A program made the translations under genes and the position numbers. Positions 53,038 through 63,200 of a DNA stretch of 64,000 bases are shown one piece after another. Numbering within the stretch: position 1 is the first letter of the stretch; each line of letters begins with the position of its first letter. This DNA comes from Mesorhizobium zhangyense (GTDB lineage: Bacteria > Pseudomonadota > Alphaproteobacteria > Rhizobiales > Rhizobiaceae): NCBI RefSeq assembly GCF_011045115.1, contig NZ_JAAKZG010000007.1:1-64000 (forward strand), in the 5' to 3' direction. Under the pieces are notes generated by a model. It saw nothing but the letters and a program-made list of their open reading frames with translations. It had not been told where the DNA came from and did not search any database.

Positions 53038-53802
53038 ATGACGGACGAACCGGCAAAGGCCAAAATCGCCCTGGTTACCGGTGGCGGCACGGGTGTCGGC
53101 AAAGCGATCGCCGAGGCGCTCCTCGCGGCAGGCTTTACCGTCGTGATAACTGGCCGGAGGCAGGACGTTCTGGACAAGGCTGCCAGCGAACTCGCTAGGG
53201 GCGGCAAGGTTCGGGCGATCCCGGCAGATATCGGCGATCCAGGTTCTGTCGCGACGCTTTTCGAGACGGTCAAGGCGGAGTTCGGCAGGCTCGACCTTCT
53301 GGTCAACAATGCCGGAATGGGCGCGCCCGCTGTGCCGATGGAGGAAATTACCTTCGAACAGTGGAGTGCCGTCGTGGGTGCCAATCTCACCGGCGCGTTC
53401 CTCTGCACGCAGCAGGCGTTCAGGTTGATGAAGGCTCAAGCGCCGCGGGGTGGACGCATCATCAACAACGGCTCGATCTCGGCTCAGACCCCGCGCCCCA
53501 ATTCCGCGCCCTATACGTCGACCAAGCACGCGATCACCGGGCTTACGAAGTCGACGGCGCTTGACGGTCGGCCTTTCGACATCGCCTGCGGGCAGATCGA
53601 TATCGGCAATGCTGCAACCGAGATGACCGCGAGAATGGCAGGCGGCGTGCAACAGGCCAATGGCGAGATGGCAAGCGAGCCGACCATCCCGGCAAGCCAC
53701 ATCGGCGATGCCGTGGTCTATATGGCGAGCCTGCCGCTGGAGGCCAATGTCCTGACCATGACCGTCATGGCGACGAAGATGCCATTGGTCGGCCGCGGAT
53801 GA
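53038..53802 (+). CDS. Short-chain dehydrogenase/reductase (SDR)
   Basis: A 254-residue classical SDR. The cofactor motif [10 protein letters not shown], the NNAG motif (LVNNAGMG) and the catalytic Ser-Tyr-Lys set ([11 protein letters not shown], then YTSTK) are all intact. The N-terminal strand ending in TGRRQDVL, with Arg after the second strand, favours NADP or dual cofactor use. It begins two bases after denD, so both products probably act on the same imported polyol or sugar acid. The substrate is not identifiable. Confidence 0.9.
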   Translation: MTDEPAKAKIALVTGGGTGVGKAIAEALLAAGFTVVITGRRQDVLDKAASELARGGKVRAIPADIGDPGSVATLFETVKAEFGRLDLLVNNAGMGAPAVPMEEITFEQWSAVVGANLTGAFLCTQQAFRLMKAQAPRGGRIINNGSISAQTPRPNSAPYTSTKHAITGLTKSTALDGRPFDIACGQIDIGNAATEMTARMAGGVQQANGEMASEPTIPASHIGDAVVYMASLPLEANVLTMTVMATKMPLVGRG

Positions 53803-53887
53803 AGCGAACCACGAGAGCTTGAACAGGAGAGCCGCTTGAAAAGATAACGACAGCCGAAACTGCACAGCAATTCTGGGAGGAAATAGC

Positions 53888-54949
53888 GTGGCGTCAGTCG
53901 ACTTCGTGAATGTCAAGAAATCGTTCGGATCGCATCCGGTGATCAAAGGAGTGGATGTCGAAATCGCCGACGGCGAATTCGTCATTCTGGTCGGTCCGTC
54001 AGGCTGCGGAAAGTCGACATTGCTGCGCATGCTCGCGGGACTGGAGAATATCTCCGCAGGTGAAATCCGCATCGGCGACAAGGTCGTCAACCGGCTGGCG
54101 CCCAAGGAACGGGACATCGCCATGGTGTTCCAGAACTATGCGCTCTATCCGCATATGACGGTGGCCGAGAATATGGCCTTTTCGCTGAAGCTGAAGGGCG
54201 CGTCGAAGGCAGAGATCGAGACGCGGGTAAAGCCGGCCGCTGAAATTCTGGGACTTACGCCGCTTCTCGACCGCTATCCGCGCCAGCTCTCCGGCGGCCA
54301 GCGCCAGCGCGTTGCCATGGGCCGCGCCATCGTTCGCGATCCGCAGGTTTTTCTGTTCGATGAGCCGCTGTCCAATCTCGATGCCAAGCTGCGCGTTGCC
54401 ATGCGCGCCGAGATCAAGGAACTGCATCAGAGACTGAAGACGACGACGGTCTATGTCACGCACGACCAGATCGAGGCGATGACCATGGCCGACAAGATCG
54501 TCGTCATGCATGACGGTATTGTCGAGCAGATTGGCGCGCCGCTCGAGCTATATGATCAGCCGGCTAATCTCTTTGTCGCCGGTTTCATCGGCTCGCCGGC
54601 CATGAACATGATCAAGGGCCGCCTCGATCCGGAAAATGCCAGCCGCTTCATTGCATTGGATGGCACGGTGCTTCCGGTGGGAAAGCCTGTTGAGGCGGCA
54701 AAGGGCAAGGACCTTATCTATGGCCTTCGGCCCGAAAGCATGCGGCTTGATGGTTCGGGCATTCCCATCACGGTCGTCGTCATCGAGCCGACCGGTTCCG
54801 AAACGCAGATGATGGCTAAGCTGGCAGGCGTCGACGTCGCCTGCGTCTTCCATGAACGTGTCGCGGCCAGGCCCGGGGACATCATCAACGTGGCGATCGA
54901 CACCCGCTCCACGCATCTCTTCGACGCCGAAAGCGGACGCCGGCTTTAG
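53888..54949 (+). CDS. Sugar ABC importer, ATPase (UgpC/MalK type)
   Basis: A 353-residue cytoplasmic ATPase. Walker A GPSGCGKST, Q-loop VFQNYALYPHMTV, signature [15 protein letters not shown], Walker B VFLFDEPLSNLD and H-loop VYVTHDQIEA are intact. The C-terminal third is a TOBE-type regulatory domain, as in sugar and glycerol-3-phosphate importers (YGLRPESMRL). The start is a GTG after a strong GGGAGGAAA site. Unusually, the ATPase gene comes first in its operon, before the binding protein and permeases. Confidence 0.95.
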   Translation: MASVDFVNVKKSFGSHPVIKGVDVEIADGEFVILVGPSGCGKSTLLRMLAGLENISAGEIRIGDKVVNRLAPKERDIAMVFQNYALYPHMTVAENMAFSLKLKGASKAEIETRVKPAAEILGLTPLLDRYPRQLSGGQRQRVAMGRAIVRDPQVFLFDEPLSNLDAKLRVAMRAEIKELHQRLKTTTVYVTHDQIEAMTMADKIVVMHDGIVEQIGAPLELYDQPANLFVAGFIGSPAMNMIKGRLDPENASRFIALDGTVLPVGKPVEAAKGKDLIYGLRPESMRLDGSGIPITVVVIEPTGSETQMMAKLAGVDVACVFHERVAARPGDIINVAIDTRSTHLFDAESGRRL

Positions 54950-55047
54950 GCCGTTTCCTGAAAGGTTTCATTACGGCATGCGCCGCTTCGGGACGGTGCG
55001 ACGCTGGCAGATAACCAGATCCCGTAAACCCAGATGGAGGAAAATCG

Positions 55048-56364
55048 ATGACGATCAACAGACGCGATTTACTCGCCGCTTCCGCCGGCATTGTGGCGGC
55101 GAGCGGCCTTGGAAAATTTGGAATGACTCCTGCATTCGCACAAGGCGCGGAGCCGAAATACACGCCGGAAGCAGGCGCCAGCCTGCGCCTCCTGCGCTGG
55201 ACACCCTTCGTGCAGGGTGACGAGGACGCATGGCTCGCCAACACCAAGAAGTTCACCGAGGCCACTGGCGTCGAAGTCCGTGTCGACAAGGAGAGCTGGG
55301 AAGACATTCGTCCGAAAGCGGCGGTGGCGGCGAACGTCGGTTCCGGCCCGGACATGGTCATGTGCTGGTTCGACGATGCCCATCAATATCCCGACAAGCT
55401 CGTCGATATGACTGATCTCGCCACCTATCTCGGCGACAAATATGGCGGCTGGTACGAAGGTATGCGCGGCTATGCTGTGCGCGACGACAAGTTCATCGCT
55501 CTGCCCCTGGCGGCTATAGGCAACGCCGTTGTCTACCGCGACAGTCATATGAAGGCTGCCGGTTTCAACGAGTTCCCGAAGGACACGGACGGCTTCCTGG
55601 AACTCTGCAAGGCGATGAAAGCCAAGGGCACGCCCGCGGGTTTCCCGCACGGCAAGGCGGTTGGTGACGGCAACAACTACGCCCACTGGCTGCTGTGGAG
55701 CCATGGCGGCAAAATGGTCGACGAGAGCGGCAAAGTCGCAATCAACAGCCCGGAGACAATCGCGGCCATCAACTACGCCAAGGCGCTCTACGAGACGTTC
55801 ATCCCAGGCACCGAAAGCTGGCAGGACATCAACAACAACCGCGCCTTCCTCGCTGGTCAGGTATCGCTGATCGCCAATGGCGTCTCCGTCTATTATGCAG
55901 CCAAGAAGGATCCGGCGCTTGCGGAGATCGCTGCCGATATCCGTTCGACCAATTTCCCGATCGGTCCCGTCGGACAGAGCGTGGAGCTTCACCAGACGAG
56001 TTCATTGCTGCTGTTCAGTCACACGAAGTATCCGGAAGCCGCCAAGGCCTACATCAAGTTCATGATGGAAGCCGACCAGATGAATTCCTGGATCGCCGGT
56101 GCCAGCGCCTATTGCTGTCAGCCGCTCAAGGCGTTTGCCAGCAATCCCGTCTGGACGGCCGATCCGATCCACGCGCCCTATGCCCGTGCCTCGGAGACAC
56201 TGCGCCCGAACGGCTATGCCGGCCCGCTCGGTTACGCCTCAGCCGGCGTGATGGCGGACTATGTGCTTGTCGACATGTTTGCGGTCGCCGTCACCGGGCA
56301 GATGACGCCCGAGGAAGCGGTCGAGCAGGCCGAAAAACGCGCCAACCGCTATTATCGCGTCTAA
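55048..56364 (+). CDS. Sugar ABC importer, periplasmic binding protein (family 1)
   Basis: A 438-residue binding protein of the MalE/UgpB class. The N terminus MTINRRDLLAASAGIVAASG carries a twin-arginine motif (NRRDLL), so export by Tat is likely, with cleavage after AFA. The mature part has the usual SBP1 landmarks, including FDDAHQYPDKLVDMT and an ALPLAAIGNAVVYRD-like opening of the ligand cleft. It starts behind GGAGGAAAA and is followed by a hairpin before the permease genes. Substrate: a sugar, polyol or sugar derivative linked to the denD/SDR enzymes by context. Confidence 0.92.
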   Translation: MTINRRDLLAASAGIVAASGLGKFGMTPAFAQGAEPKYTPEAGASLRLLRWTPFVQGDEDAWLANTKKFTEATGVEVRVDKESWEDIRPKAAVAANVGSGPDMVMCWFDDAHQYPDKLVDMTDLATYLGDKYGGWYEGMRGYAVRDDKFIALPLAAIGNAVVYRDSHMKAAGFNEFPKDTDGFLELCKAMKAKGTPAGFPHGKAVGDGNNYAHWLLWSHGGKMVDESGKVAINSPETIAAINYAKALYETFIPGTESWQDINNNRAFLAGQVSLIANGVSVYYAAKKDPALAEIAADIRSTNFPIGPVGQSVELHQTSSLLLFSHTKYPEAAKAYIKFMMEADQMNSWIAGASAYCCQPLKAFASNPVWTADPIHAPYARASETLRPNGYAGPLGYASAGVMADYVLVDMFAVAVTGQMTPEEAVEQAEKRANRYYRV

Positions 56365-56375
56365 GCAATCGAATA

Positions 56376-56402
56376 GCCTCCCGCCGGCTTGCGGTGGGAG
56401 GC
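56376..56402 (+). terminator. Intercistronic hairpin after the binding-protein gene
   Basis: GCCTCCCGCC (56376-56385) pairs with GGTGGGAGGC (56393-56402), with one G-U pair and a seven-base loop. No U-run follows. As after the TRAP binding-protein gene and metQ, it probably raises the level of binding-protein mRNA relative to the permeases. Confidence 0.55.
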
Positions 56403-56425
56403 GGCCTTCTAACTGGAGACGTTCG

Positions 56426-57358
56426 ATGAGCACCACATCGTCAGAAACGCGGCCGTCCTTCCTTACGTCGCTGTTTCGGAACAACAATGCGCTCGGCGTC
56501 ATGTTCATGCTGCCTGCTGCGGTCTTTCTGGTCTGCTTCCTGACCTATCCGCTTGGGCTGGGTGTCTGGCTCGGCTTCACCGACACGAAAATCGGCCGCG
56601 ACGGCATCTTCATCGGCCTGGAGAACTATGAGTTCCTTTGGGGCGATTCAGTCTTCTGGCTCTCGGTGTTCAACACTGTTCTCTACACATTCGTCGCTTC
56701 CGTCCTCAAATTCGGGCTGGGGCTCTGGCTGGCACTGATCCTCAACGAGAACCTGCCGTTCAAATCCTTTTTCCGGGCGATCGTGCTTTTGCCCTGGGTG
56801 GTGCCGACGGTGCTGTCGGCGCTCGCCTTCTGGTGGATATACGATGCCCAGTTCTCGATCGTGTCGTGGTCGCTGATGCAACTCGGGCTGATCGACCACC
56901 CGATCAATTTCCTGGGCGACCCGGTCAATGCGCGTGCCTCGGTCATCGCTGCCAATGTCTGGCGCGGCATTCCCTTCGTCGCCATCTCGCTGCTCGCCGG
57001 CCTCCAGACCATATCGCCGTCGTTGCAGGAGGCTGCTTCCCTCGACGGCGCGACGAGCTGGCAGCGTTTCCGCTATGTGACATTGCCGATGCTCACACCG
57101 ATCATTGCCGTGGTGATGACCTTTTCGGTGCTGTTCACGTTTACAGACTTCCAGTTGATCTATGTGCTGACCAAGGGCGGGCCGGTGAACGCCACGCATT
57201 TGATGGCGACGCTCTCCTTCCAGCGCGGCATTCCCGGCGGACAGCTGGGCGAGGGCGCGGCCATCGCCGTCGCCATGATCCCCTTCCTGCTGGCATCGAT
57301 CCTGTTCAGCTTCTTCGGGCTGCAGCGGCGCAAGTGGCAACAGGGCGGGCAGGATTAG
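56426..57358 (+). CDS. Sugar ABC importer permease, UgpA/MalF type
   Basis: A 310-residue inner-membrane permease with six helices. FMLPAAVFLVCFLTYPLGLG is the first helix; the coupling loop QEAASLDGATSWQRFRYVTLPML is the standard EAA motif. It starts behind GGAGA and is followed after three bases by the second permease. It carries the sugar taken up by the binding protein at 55048. Confidence 0.94.
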   Translation: MSTTSSETRPSFLTSLFRNNNALGVMFMLPAAVFLVCFLTYPLGLGVWLGFTDTKIGRDGIFIGLENYEFLWGDSVFWLSVFNTVLYTFVASVLKFGLGLWLALILNENLPFKSFFRAIVLLPWVVPTVLSALAFWWIYDAQFSIVSWSLMQLGLIDHPINFLGDPVNARASVIAANVWRGIPFVAISLLAGLQTISPSLQEAASLDGATSWQRFRYVTLPMLTPIIAVVMTFSVLFTFTDFQLIYVLTKGGPVNATHLMATLSFQRGIPGGQLGEGAAIAVAMIPFLLASILFSFFGLQRRKWQQGGQD

Positions 57359-57361
57359 GAG

Positions 57362-58264
57362 ATGACGATGAACACCTCGAATCCGGCAATTTCCCCGCTG
57401 ACCGACAATGTCGAAGGCATGGGCTATCTGAACAATCTGCCGCGGCGGGTCGTAACGATCTACCTGCCGCTGGCAGTCTTCGTCTTCGTGCTGTTGTTTC
57501 CGTTCTACTGGATGGCGATCACGGCGGTGAAGCCAAACTCGCAGCTGACCGATTATAACAACTACAGTCCGTTCTGGGTGGTGGGCCCGACGCTCGACCA
57601 TATCAAATATCTGCTGTTCGAAACCTCCTATCCGGGCTGGCTGCTCAACACCATGTATGTCGCGGTCGGCGCAACGGTGCTGTCGCTGGGTGCCTCCGTA
57701 TTCGCCGCCTATGCGATCGAGCGCGTGCGTTTCACCGGGTCGCGGTCGGTTGGCCTGCTGATTTTCCTTGCCTATCTGGTGCCGCCGTCGATCCTGTTCA
57801 TTCCGCTGGCTTTCATCGTCTTCAAATTCGGTATCTACGACTCCAAGCTGGCGCTGATCTTCACCTATCCGACCTTTCTCATCCCGTTCTGCACATGGCT
57901 GCTGATGGGCTATTTCCGCTCGATCCCGTTCGAGCTCGAGGAAAGTGCGCTGGTCGACGGCGCTTCGCGCTGGCAGATTCTGACGAAGATCATCCTGCCG
58001 CTTGCGGTGCCGGGGTTGATCTCCGCGGGCATCTTCGCCTTCACGCTGTCCTGGAACGAGTTCATCTATGCGTTGACCTTCATCCAGTCGTCGGAAAACA
58101 AGACCGTTCCAGTGGGTGTACTCACGGAGCTGGTTCGTGGCGACGTGTTCGAATGGGGGTCGCTGATGGCGGGCGCGCTGTTCGGTTCGCTTCCCGTTGT
58201 GATCCTCTACTCCTTCTTCGTCGACTATTATGTGTCGTCGATGACCGGTGCGGTGAAGGAGTAG
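57362..58264 (+). CDS. Sugar ABC importer permease, UgpE/MalG type
   Basis: A 300-residue inner-membrane permease with six helices. The coupling loop ELEESALVDGASRWQILTKIILPLA and the following GIFAFTLSWNEFIYALTF are the hallmarks of the MalG branch. It ends the importer operon that begins at 53888 and probably at denD or the regulator. The next 110 bases hold the control region of the TetR gene. Confidence 0.94.
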   Translation: MTMNTSNPAISPLTDNVEGMGYLNNLPRRVVTIYLPLAVFVFVLLFPFYWMAITAVKPNSQLTDYNNYSPFWVVGPTLDHIKYLLFETSYPGWLLNTMYVAVGATVLSLGASVFAAYAIERVRFTGSRSVGLLIFLAYLVPPSILFIPLAFIVFKFGIYDSKLALIFTYPTFLIPFCTWLLMGYFRSIPFELEESALVDGASRWQILTKIILPLAVPGLISAGIFAFTLSWNEFIYALTFIQSSENKTVPVGVLTELVRGDVFEWGSLMAGALFGSLPVVILYSFFVDYYVSSMTGAVKE

Positions 58265-58302
58265 GAAGGCAGGTCAACGTGCCCGCTATTTCGGAACCAG
58301 AG

Positions 58303-58318
58303 TTTGACAAGTGTCAAA
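58303..58318. promoter_or_regulatory. TetR-style operator overlapping a -35 element
   Basis: TTTGACA-AG-TGTCAAA is a perfect inverted repeat with a two-base spacer. Its left arm contains TTGACA (58304-58309), and TACGAC follows 17 bases later as a possible -10. This is the expected layout for a TetR repressor that controls its own promoter. A second dyad, TGACGA (58333-58338) with TCGTCA (58349-58354), lies in the leader. Confidence 0.7.
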
Positions 58319-58374
58319 TGATGGATTACGACTGACGAAAATTGAAAATCGTCACTCGTAACCGGAGGCCAAGC

Positions 58375-58983
58375 GTGAGCGATATCGCCGACAGGGTTGC
58401 CGACTCAAGTCGCCAGGAAAACGTGAACCGCATTCTCGATGCGGCTGACCGGCTGTTCCGGCACTATGGCTACAGCAAGACGAACGTGGCCGACATCGCC
58501 CGCGATCTCGGCATGTCGCCAGCCAATATCTATCGCTTCTTCGGTTCCAAGTCCGAAATCCATCAGGCGCTGATGGAGCGGATGTTGACGCACAGAAACG
58601 ACCTTGCGATGGAAATCGCACGTCTGCCGATCAGCGCAGAAGAGCGTTTGAGACGCTATGGCCATGAGGAACATCAGTTCACTATCAATGTGCTGACCGA
58701 CCAGAAGAAGGTGCATGAGATGGTGGTCGTCGCCCTGGAGCATCAATGGGGCGTTATCGAAAAACATATCGACCAGCTTCATATCGTTCTCGCCAAGATC
58801 ATCAGCGACGGCATCGCCGCTGGTGAATTTGTCGAACAGGATCCGGAGATCGCGGCGCGATGTTTTGGCGCCTCTATGGTCGCTCTGTGCCACCCCCAGG
58901 TGGCGGCCCAGTGCATGAACAAGGAAAACCGGGCCACCGCGGACGAACTGATAGAGTTCGCGATCCGGGCCCTGAAGAAATAA
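58375..58983 (+). CDS. TetR/AcrR-family repressor of the efflux operon
   Basis: A 202-residue DNA-binding repressor. The N-terminal helix-turn-helix is clear (RLFRHYGYSKTNVADIARDLGM, about residues 25-46, then SPANIYRFFGSK). The C-terminal ligand domain contains the AefR/TetR_C-like region with several His residues. I choose the GTG at 58375, six bases behind GGAGG, in place of a TTG 33 bases upstream. The gene lies directly before the adaptor and RND pump genes, whose expression it presumably represses until a toxic ligand binds. Confidence 0.92.
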   Translation: MSDIADRVADSSRQENVNRILDAADRLFRHYGYSKTNVADIARDLGMSPANIYRFFGSKSEIHQALMERMLTHRNDLAMEIARLPISAEERLRRYGHEEHQFTINVLTDQKKVHEMVVVALEHQWGVIEKHIDQLHIVLAKIISDGIAAGEFVEQDPEIAARCFGASMVALCHPQVAAQCMNKENRATADELIEFAIRALKK

Positions 58984-59005
58984 GCCGTTCCGGAAGCGGA
59001 ACGGC
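58984..59005 (+). terminator. Perfect hairpin after the TetR gene
   Basis: GCCGTTCCG (58984-58992) pairs with CGGAACGGC (58997-59005) around GAAG and begins at the base after the stop codon. There is no U-run. It may be a weak terminator that separates tetR from the pump genes or a stabilising intercistronic hairpin. Confidence 0.5.
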
Positions 59006-59038
59006 AATCGTTCATTGAAGTTTTATCGGAGTGCGGAC

Positions 59039-60202
59039 ATGGTCTCGCTGTACATAGCCCGGTCGAAGAGGCCGTCTATACCCGGTTTTGCGCTCTTCGT
59101 GGCGCTTGGCCTCGCGCTCTCGGCCTGCTCCCAGGAAAAGGCTGAAACAAAAGAGGTGATCCGTCCGGTCAAGGTCGTGGAAATCGCCAAGGCGGATGAT
59201 ACGCGGCGCCTCGATTATTCCGGCTCGGTAAAATCGCGCACCGAAACGAGCCTCGGTTTCCGCATCAATGGCAAGGTCATCGAGCGCAATGTCGATATAG
59301 GCGACCGGGTGAAGCCGGGCGACGTTCTGGCTCGCGTCGACGCCAATGATTACGAGCTTGCCACGCGCAGTGCGCAGGCATCCTTGATGGCTGCGCAGAA
59401 GCAGGTCGAAACCACCGACCTGACGCGCAAGCGTGCCGAACAGCTCTTTGCGAAGAACTTCGCATCCAAGTCACAGCTCGAGGCCCAGACGCTTGCTTAT
59501 GAGCAGGCGGTTTCAAGCCGGGATGCGGCAGCCTCATCGCTGGAGCAGGCGAAGAACCAGGTCGCCTATACCGATCTGACGTCCGGCCTGAACGGCATCG
59601 TGACGGCGATAAATGCCGATGTCGGGCAGGTCGTGGGAACCGGGACGCCGGTCGTGACGGTTGCTGTCGATGGCGAGAAGGAAGTTCAGATCGCCGTGCC
59701 GGAAACCGATATTGCGCAGTTCCGCATCGGCAAGTCCGTTCAGGCGCGTTTCTGGTCGGACAATGCGTTGGTGCTCGATGGCAAGGTTCGCGAGGTCGCC
59801 GGCAGTGCCGATCTTCAGTCGCGGACTTTTGCGGTGCGCGTCAGCCTGCCCGCCGATCCGCGCGTTCTGCTGGGTATGACGGCAACGATCGAAGCGAAGG
59901 TGGACAATGCCAATGCTTCCATATCCATTCCGCTGAGCGCGCTTGGCCAGAAAGACGGCGCGTCAGTCGTATGGCTCGTGGATCGCGCTGCCGGAACGGT
60001 TCACATGCGCCCGGTCAAAGTCGCGGACTTTTCCGATGATGGAGTCCGCGTTGCTGACGGCTTGCGGCCCGGCGATGTCGTTGTTGCCGCCGGCACGCAA
60101 TTCATGTCGGAAAACATGAAGGTGAAGCTTCCGGAAACCGGCGACCAGAAGGCGGCGGCAGCGGAGCCTGCCGCTGTTCCTGACGCCGGCGTCGTCCGTT
60201 AG
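59039..60202 (+). CDS. RND efflux periplasmic adaptor, lipoprotein
   Basis: A 387-residue membrane fusion protein of the AcrA/HlyD type. The N terminus ends in the lipobox LSAC (Cys30), so it is a lipoprotein anchored in the inner membrane. A biotinyl-lipoyl-like domain (SLGFRINGKVIERNVDIGDRV region), an alpha-helical hairpin (about residues 95-165) and beta-barrel and proximal domains follow. I choose ATG 59039, seven bases behind GGAG, over the upstream TTG at 59015. It connects the pump at 60236 with an outer-membrane channel encoded elsewhere. Confidence 0.92.
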   Translation: MVSLYIARSKRPSIPGFALFVALGLALSACSQEKAETKEVIRPVKVVEIAKADDTRRLDYSGSVKSRTETSLGFRINGKVIERNVDIGDRVKPGDVLARVDANDYELATRSAQASLMAAQKQVETTDLTRKRAEQLFAKNFASKSQLEAQTLAYEQAVSSRDAAASSLEQAKNQVAYTDLTSGLNGIVTAINADVGQVVGTGTPVVTVAVDGEKEVQIAVPETDIAQFRIGKSVQARFWSDNALVLDGKVREVAGSADLQSRTFAVRVSLPADPRVLLGMTATIEAKVDNANASISIPLSALGQKDGASVVWLVDRAAGTVHMRPVKVADFSDDGVRVADGLRPGDVVVAAGTQFMSENMKVKLPETGDQKAAAAEPAAVPDAGVVR

Positions 60203-60235
60203 CCCTTCTTCAAACTCCAAAGCGTGAGTAAGGCC

Positions 60236-63200
60236 ATGAGCAATTCCTCAGAGGAAAAGCAGCCGTTCAATCTTTCGCGCTGGGCAATAGCGCATCCGAG
60301 CATCGCACGCTTTCTGTTCGTGCTGCTGATTGTCGCCGGCGCCTTCGGCCTGATGCGGATGGGACAGAAGGAAGATCCTGATTTCACCTTCCGCGTCATG
60401 GTGGTGCAGGCGGTCTGGCCGGGCGCGTCCATCGAGGAGATGCAGGACCAGGTCGTCAACAAGATCGAGCGCAAGCTGCAGGAAACGCCGCATCTCGATT
60501 TCGTGCGATCCTATTCGCGCGCCGGCAGCGCCATTATCACCGTGCAGATCAAGGGCGATACCAACGCCGAACAGGTGAAGGACGCCTTCTATCAGGTGCG
60601 AAAGAAAGTTGGCGATATCTCCAGCGAACTGCCGCAAGGCCTGCTCGGGCCCTACTTCAACGACGAATTCGGCGATACTTTCATCACGCTGAACGCAATC
60701 AGCGGCGATGGCTTCAGCTATCCCGAATTGAAGAAGTTTGCGATCCAGGCGCGTGACATGCTGCTGGCCACGCCGGGTGTCGAAAAAGCCGTGATCCTCG
60801 GCGACCAGCCGCAGAAAATCTATATCGACGTATCGTCGAAGGCGCTTGCCGAGCGCGGGCTGACATTGAATGACCTTCGCAACACCGTTGCAGGCCAGAA
60901 CAACGTCGATCCGGCCGGATCGGTCGAAACCGGAACACGGTCGGTGCGCATCGCGGTCGAGGGCGATGTCCGCAAGGTCGAGGATATTCGCGAACTGCGC
61001 ATCAAGGCCGGCAACCAGGTGACACGCCTGGGCGATATCGCGACGGTATCTTCCGGTCTCGAAGACCCATATGCGCGCAAGTTCCGGATGAATGGCCATG
61101 ACAGCGTTCAGATCGGCGTGGTCATGGCAAACGGCTTCAAGGTCACGGATGTCGGTAAGGCCGTGGACGCGACCTATGAACGCTTCGAGGAATCGATGCC
61201 GGTCGGCGTGTCCGTCGATCAGATATCCAACCAGCCCGAAGTGGTGACCGACGCCATCAGCGAGTTCATGCACGCGCTCGTGGAAGCACTCATTATCGTG
61301 CTCGTCGTTTCATTCCTGTCGATCGGCTGGCGTTCCGGCCTGATCATCGCCATCGTCATCCCCCTCGTTCTGGCTGCAACCTTCGCCATCATGTACGAGC
61401 TGGGAATAGATCTGCAGCGCATATCGCTCGGTGCCTTGATCATCGCGCTCGGCCTGCTGGTGGACGACGCCATGATCGTCGTCGAACTCATGGAGCGAAA
61501 GCTGGAGGAGGGGCTGGAAAAGCTCGACGCCGCCAGTTTCGCCTATTCCTCGACAGCCTTTCCGATGCTGACCGGCACGCTGATCACCATCGCCGGCTTT
61601 ATCCCGGTCGGCTTCGCGGCGTCGACGGCCGGCGAGTATGTACGCTCGCTGTTCTATGTGGTGGGGATCGCCCTTGTGGTGTCATGGTTCGTGGCGGTCT
61701 ATTTCACGCCATGGCTCGGCCACATGATCCTCAAGCAGCGCGCACATGCCGGACAGGATCATCACGACGTCTTCGACACGCGCTTCTACCGCCGGCTTCG
61801 TTCCACGGTGACATGGGCGGTGCGTCACCGGATCATCGTGTTGTCACTGACGCTCTTCACCTTTGCCGGCAGCCTCTACGCCTTCCAGTTCATTCCGCAG
61901 GCGTTCTTCCCGCAATCGTCCCGGCCCGAAGTCCTCGTCGACCTCTGGCTGCCGGAAGGCACCAGCATCAAGGAAGTCGAGAACCAGGCGAAGGCGCTTG
62001 AGACGCGCATGATGGACGACCCGGACAAGAAGTTCATCGCCACCTATATCGGCGAGGGCGCACCGCGCTTCTTCCTGCCGCTGGATCAGCAATTGCGCAA
62101 TCCGAACTACGCGCAGCTTCTGGTCATGGCCAATGACGAGCCTGCACGCGAACGCATCATCGCCAAGCTGCGCGGCATTCTTGCCCAAGACTTCCCGACG
62201 GTTCGCGCCAAGGTGGATCGCCTCTTCCTCGGGCCGCCGGTCGGCTGGCCGGTGCAGATGCGCGTGTCGGGACCCGACCGGGAAGAGGTGCGCAAGATCG
62301 CGGACGAGGTGAAGCAGAAGTTCCATGCCGATCCAAGGATCGGTGCGATCCATGACGACTGGCTGGAGCCGGTGCCCGCCATGAAGCTGGTCATCGATCA
62401 GGATCGGGCGCGGATGCTTGGCGTGACGTCGCAGCGCGTTCGCCAGATGCTTCAGGCGACGATGTCCGGCGTGCCGCTCGACGATTTCCGCGATGGCGAG
62501 GAAACCGTCTCGATCGTCGCAAGGGAACCGGAAGCTGCCCGCCATCTGCTTTCGTCGGTCAACTCGGTCTACATCCCGACCGATTTCGGCGGCTTCGTGC
62601 CGGTCTCGCAGATCGCCAAGGTCGTGCCGGTGATGGAGCAGGGCATCGAGTGGCGTCGTGACCGTCTGCCGACGATTACTGTTCGCGGCACGCTGCCGGA
62701 CGGCGTCCAGTCGAATGACGTTGCTACCGCAATGTTCAACGGCATGAAGGATCTGCGCGCTTCGCTGCCTGCAGGCTACAAGGTCGAAATCCAGGGCGGT
62801 GCGGAGGAATCAGCGGAAAGCCAGGCTTCGATTGCCGCCAAGGCGCCGATCATGCTGCTGGTCATCCTCGTGCTTCTGATGATCCAGTTGCAGCATTTCG
62901 GCAAATCCATGCTGGTGCTGGCGACAGGCCCGCTTGGCATCATCGGCGCTGCCATGGCGCTTCTGATAACAGGCGCTCCATTCGGCTTCGTCGCCATTCT
63001 AGGCGTGATCGCTCTGCTCGGCATCATCATGCGCAATTCGATCATTCTCGTCGACCAGATCGACCAGGATATCGCGGCCGGCATGGAACGGCAGGAGGCG
63101 ATCATCGGTGCCGCCGTTCGCCGCTTCCGTCCGATCATGCTGACGGCGGCAACCGCAGTTCTGGCGCTGATCCCGATTTCACGCGGCGTGTTCTGGGGGC

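Noticed and set aside
52543-54123. 526-codon minus-strand frame across denD, SDR and the ATPase start
   Set aside because: It crosses three well-supported plus-strand genes and is an antisense shadow.
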